Of a stretch of 64,000 nucleotides of DNA, positions 61,756 to 64,000 are shown piece by piece. Made by a program: the position numbers and the translations under genes. The stretch lies in the NCBI RefSeq assembly GCF_002979915.1, contig NZ_PCQA01000002.1:372001-436000 (forward strand), in the 5' to 3' direction. The notes beneath the pieces were generated by a model. The model ran no database searches and was not told the origin of the DNA. It saw nothing but the letters and a program-made list of their open reading frames with translations. This DNA is from Arthrobacter sp. MYb213 (GTDB lineage: Bacteria > Actinomycetota > Actinomycetes > Actinomycetales > Micrococcaceae). How positions within the stretch are numbered: the first letter of the stretch is position 1; every line of letters starts with the position of its first letter.

Positions 61756-64000
61756 GTGAAGTCAGTACATGCGTTGTTGGATCCGTTTAATCGCCAAAAC
61801 GATCCCGAAGCGGTGATTCACCGCAGAACCGTTGCGGCGAAAGACGAAATCACCGCGCCTTGGCCGGCTTGGCTCCACGATTCGGTACGCGAAACCTTCG
61901 AAGGTCTTGGCATTGCGCAACCCTGGCTTCATCAGGTGCAAGCGGCAGAATCGATTCATGCTGGAAACCACACGATCATTTCTACTGGCACCGCGTCAGG
62001 CAAATCTCTGGCCTATCTGATGCCCGGCATCGATCTGTTGTACCGCACCCGCGAAACCGGGGCTAATGACGCGGCAGCTCAGGGAACGATCTTGTATATC
62101 TGCCCCACCAAGGCTTTAGCTGCAGACCAATTAGCCTCAGTCCAAGCCTTAGCGGTGCCCGGGGTCCGTGCGTCCAGCTACGACGGCGATACCGACCAAG
62201 GCACCCGCGCTTGGGTCAGACAACACGCAAATTTCGTGTTCACCAATCCGGACATGTTGCACCGCGGGATCCTGTCCAACCATCAAGCCTGGTCACGATT
62301 CTTCAAACGCCTGCGCTACGTAGTCATCGACGAAGCACATTCCTATCGGGGCGTATTCGGCGCGCATGTGGCGAACCTGATGCGCCGGCTACGACGCATC
62401 TGCACTCACTACGGAAACGACCCGATATTTATCGGAGCCTCCGCCACCAGCTCGGATCCGGAACAATCATTTTCCCGGCTTATTGGGGCGCCAACAACCG
62501 CGGTCACCCACGATTTCTCGGCTTCAGGTGAATTGGTCATTGGACTATGGGAACCTCCATTGACCGATAGAACTGGGGAAAACGGGGCGCCAGTTCGCCG
62601 TACGGCCATAGCCGAAAGCGCCTCGATCCTCACAGATTTGATGGCTGAACATGTGCGAAGCATCGTTTTCATCAAGTCCCGTCGTGGTGCTGAAACCATC
62701 GCAACGTTAACACGTAAGCACCTGGAGAAGTTTGCCCCGGAACTTAGCGTGCGTCTTGCCGCCTATCGCTCAGGATACTTACCCGCCGAGCGACGCGAAG
62801 TTGAAAAGCAATTACGCTCCGGTCAACTACTTGGGGTGACTTCCACCTCCGCCTTAGAACTCGGCATCGACATCGCTGGATTGGATGCGGTGGTGGTCGC
62901 CGGTTGGCCTGGTACTCGCGCCTCGTTCTTCCAGCAAATTGGACGTGCCGGGCGAAGCGGACAAGATGCCCTGGCAATTTTTGTGGCCGCCGAAGATCCA
63001 TTAGATACCTACCTGGTGCATCATCCCGAGGCGATCTTTGAGCTCGGAGTCGAAGCGACGGTATTTGATCCGCAAAATAAGTACGTACTCAGCGGGCATC
63101 TCTGCGCCGCCGCGCAAGAACATCCCTTGCGTCCCGAAGAGCTAGAACTTTTTGGCCCACAGACCGAAGAATTATTGGAATCGCTGGTGCAGCGTGGATA
63201 CCTTCGTCGCCGTCCTGCTGGTTGGTTTTGGACTCACCCGCAACATGCTGCCTCGATGTTTTCAATACGCGCCGATGGTGGGGGTCCGGTCGATATTATC
63301 GACGCTGATTCCGGCGTCCTGCTGGGAACAATGGATTCACCTCAAACGCACTATCAGGCTCACCCAGGCGCCATCTATGTTCATCAAGGCGCCAGCTATC
63401 ATGTGGAAGAACTCGATGAACAAAATCATGTGGTGGTCGTCAGTCGCGTAAACCCGGACTATTACACCACCGCTCGGGACCTGACCACGGTAGCCGTGCA
63501 CTCCGAGGAACGCACCAGTAAACATCAAGAACTCAACGTCTTTTTTGGTGAAGTCACTGTTACCACGCAGGTGGTCTCCTTTCAACGTAAATCGGTCGCT
63601 TCCAATGAAGTGCTCTCCGAAGAACCGTTGGAATTAGAAGCCCGCGAGCTTCACACAAAGTCAATATGGTTCACGCTCACCGAGCAACGCTTACTCCAGG
63701 CAGGACTCACGGTGGATCAGTTCCCCGGTGCCCTGCATGCGGCTGAACATGCAATGATCGGATTGCTTCCGTTGGTAGCTACCTCCGATAGGTGGGATAT
63801 CGGCGGGGTGTCCACCGCACTGCATATGGACACCGGTCACCCCACGATCTTCGTCTATGACGCGCAGCCTGGCGGCGCTGGATTCGCTGAACGTGGTTTC
63901 GAACGATTCCTCGATTGGGTCCGGGCGACTCGTGACGCCATTACTGCTTGTGAATGCGCTCATGGTTGCCCCAGCTGTGTCCAGTCGCCAAAATGCGGAA
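61756..64000 (+). CDS. DEAD/DEAH-box helicase with DUF1998-type Cys cluster (YprA/MrfA-like), cut by window end
   Basis: The first 748 codons of a superfamily 2 helicase; the frame is open to the right edge. Motif I is ISTGTASGKSLAY, motif II VIDEAHSYRG, motif III GASATSSDP, motif V STSALELGIDIAGLD and motif VI QIGRAGRSGQDALA. Near the edge four cysteines of the DUF1998 zinc module appear (CECAHGCPSCVQSPKCG), so little is missing. Bacillus MrfA of this family acts in mitomycin-lesion repair; the role here is inferred. GTG 61756 follows GAGAGG. Confidence 0.9.
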   Translation, partial: MKSVHALLDPFNRQNDPEAVIHRRTVAAKDEITAPWPAWLHDSVRETFEGLGIAQPWLHQVQAAESIHAGNHTIISTGTASGKSLAYLMPGIDLLYRTRETGANDAAAQGTILYICPTKALAADQLASVQALAVPGVRASSYDGDTDQGTRAWVRQHANFVFTNPDMLHRGILSNHQAWSRFFKRLRYVVIDEAHSYRGVFGAHVANLMRRLRRICTHYGNDPIFIGASATSSDPEQSFSRLIGAPTTAVTHDFSASGELVIGLWEPPLTDRTGENGAPVRRTAIAESASILTDLMAEHVRSIVFIKSRRGAETIATLTRKHLEKFAPELSVRLAAYRSGYLPAERREVEKQLRSGQLLGVTSTSALELGIDIAGLDAVVVAGWPGTRASFFQQIGRAGRSGQDALAIFVAAEDPLDTYLVHHPEAIFELGVEATVFDPQNKYVLSGHLCAAAQEHPLRPEELELFGPQTEELLESLVQRGYLRRRPAGWFWTHPQHAASMFSIRADGGGPVDIIDADSGVLLGTMDSPQTHYQAHPGAIYVHQGASYHVEELDEQNHVVVVSRVNPDYYTTARDLTTVAVHSEERTSKHQELNVFFGEVTVTTQVVSFQRKSVASNEVLSEEPLELEARELHTKSIWFTLTEQRLLQAGLTVDQFPGALHAAEHAMIGLLPLVATSDRWDIGGVSTALHMDTGHPTIFVYDAQPGGAGFAERGFERFLDWVRATRDAITACECAHGCPSCVQSPKCG

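Overview
The window is a contiguous stretch of chromosome from a moderately high-GC actinobacterium, most likely in the Micrococcaceae (Arthrobacter/Glutamicibacter-like). This rests on frequent GTG and TTG starts, a 32-residue bS22 ribosomal protein gene, a lysine-rich tail on topoisomerase I, menaquinone genes, and gene orders I recall from Mycobacterium tuberculosis (the region around Rv0496-Rv0508 and the Rv0525-Rv0529 cytochrome c block). No rRNA, tRNA, CRISPR array, intact insertion sequence or prophage was recognised.

Layout. 1-1250: a partial unrecognised reading frame at the left edge and a DUF1648-type membrane protein. 1430-5760: a branched-chain 2-oxoacid dehydrogenase operon (E1 alpha, E1 beta, E2) divergent from an Lrp/AsnC regulator. 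5820-30000: the aerobic phenylacetate (paa) pathway, split into four transcription units (paaABCDE-paaG; paaI-paaK-paaR; paaZ divergent from a MenI/YdiI-type thioesterase; paaJ-paaF-paaH). Each unit has the same 22-bp near-palindrome at its front, so the TetR-type regulator at 18189 probably controls them all. Other genes lie among these units: DoxX, a glutamine-type ABC transporter with a fused binding protein and permease, an S9 peptidase, a PnuC-like membrane protein, a tyrosine phosphatase divergent from a RIO-type kinase, and an acetate transporter divergent from a RamA-like regulator.

30000-36240: a ProP-like carrier, an amino-acid permease, and menB, menE and menA for menaquinone synthesis. 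36270-42940: small membrane proteins and the system II cytochrome c maturation operon (phosphoglycerate-mutase-like, TlpA/ResA, CcdA, ResB, CcsB). Menaquinone and cytochrome c together serve the respiratory chain. 43000-47640: Rex, a glutaredoxin-like protein, a SerB-like HAD phosphatase, bS22, an excisionase-type HTH protein, glutamate dehydrogenase and an ArsR regulator. 47700-51170: an AcuC-type deacetylase and a Trk/Ktr potassium system.

51240-59220: topA-ppx-sugar isomerase-proC on the minus strand, and a methyltransferase coupled to an HTH regulator. 59290-64000: two GNAT acetyltransferases, the tRNA hydroxylase TrhO, and a DEAD/DEAH helicase with a C-terminal cysteine cluster that runs off the right edge. 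Most convergent gene pairs are separated by long, nearly perfect hairpins that look like bidirectional terminators.

The most notable features are the multi-site PaaR-type regulon, which may include a menaquinone-type thioesterase, and a hairpin that buries the ribosome binding site of a 28-codon leader frame overlapping the RIO kinase start. Function calls rest on recognisable motifs and remembered family features; no database search was run.
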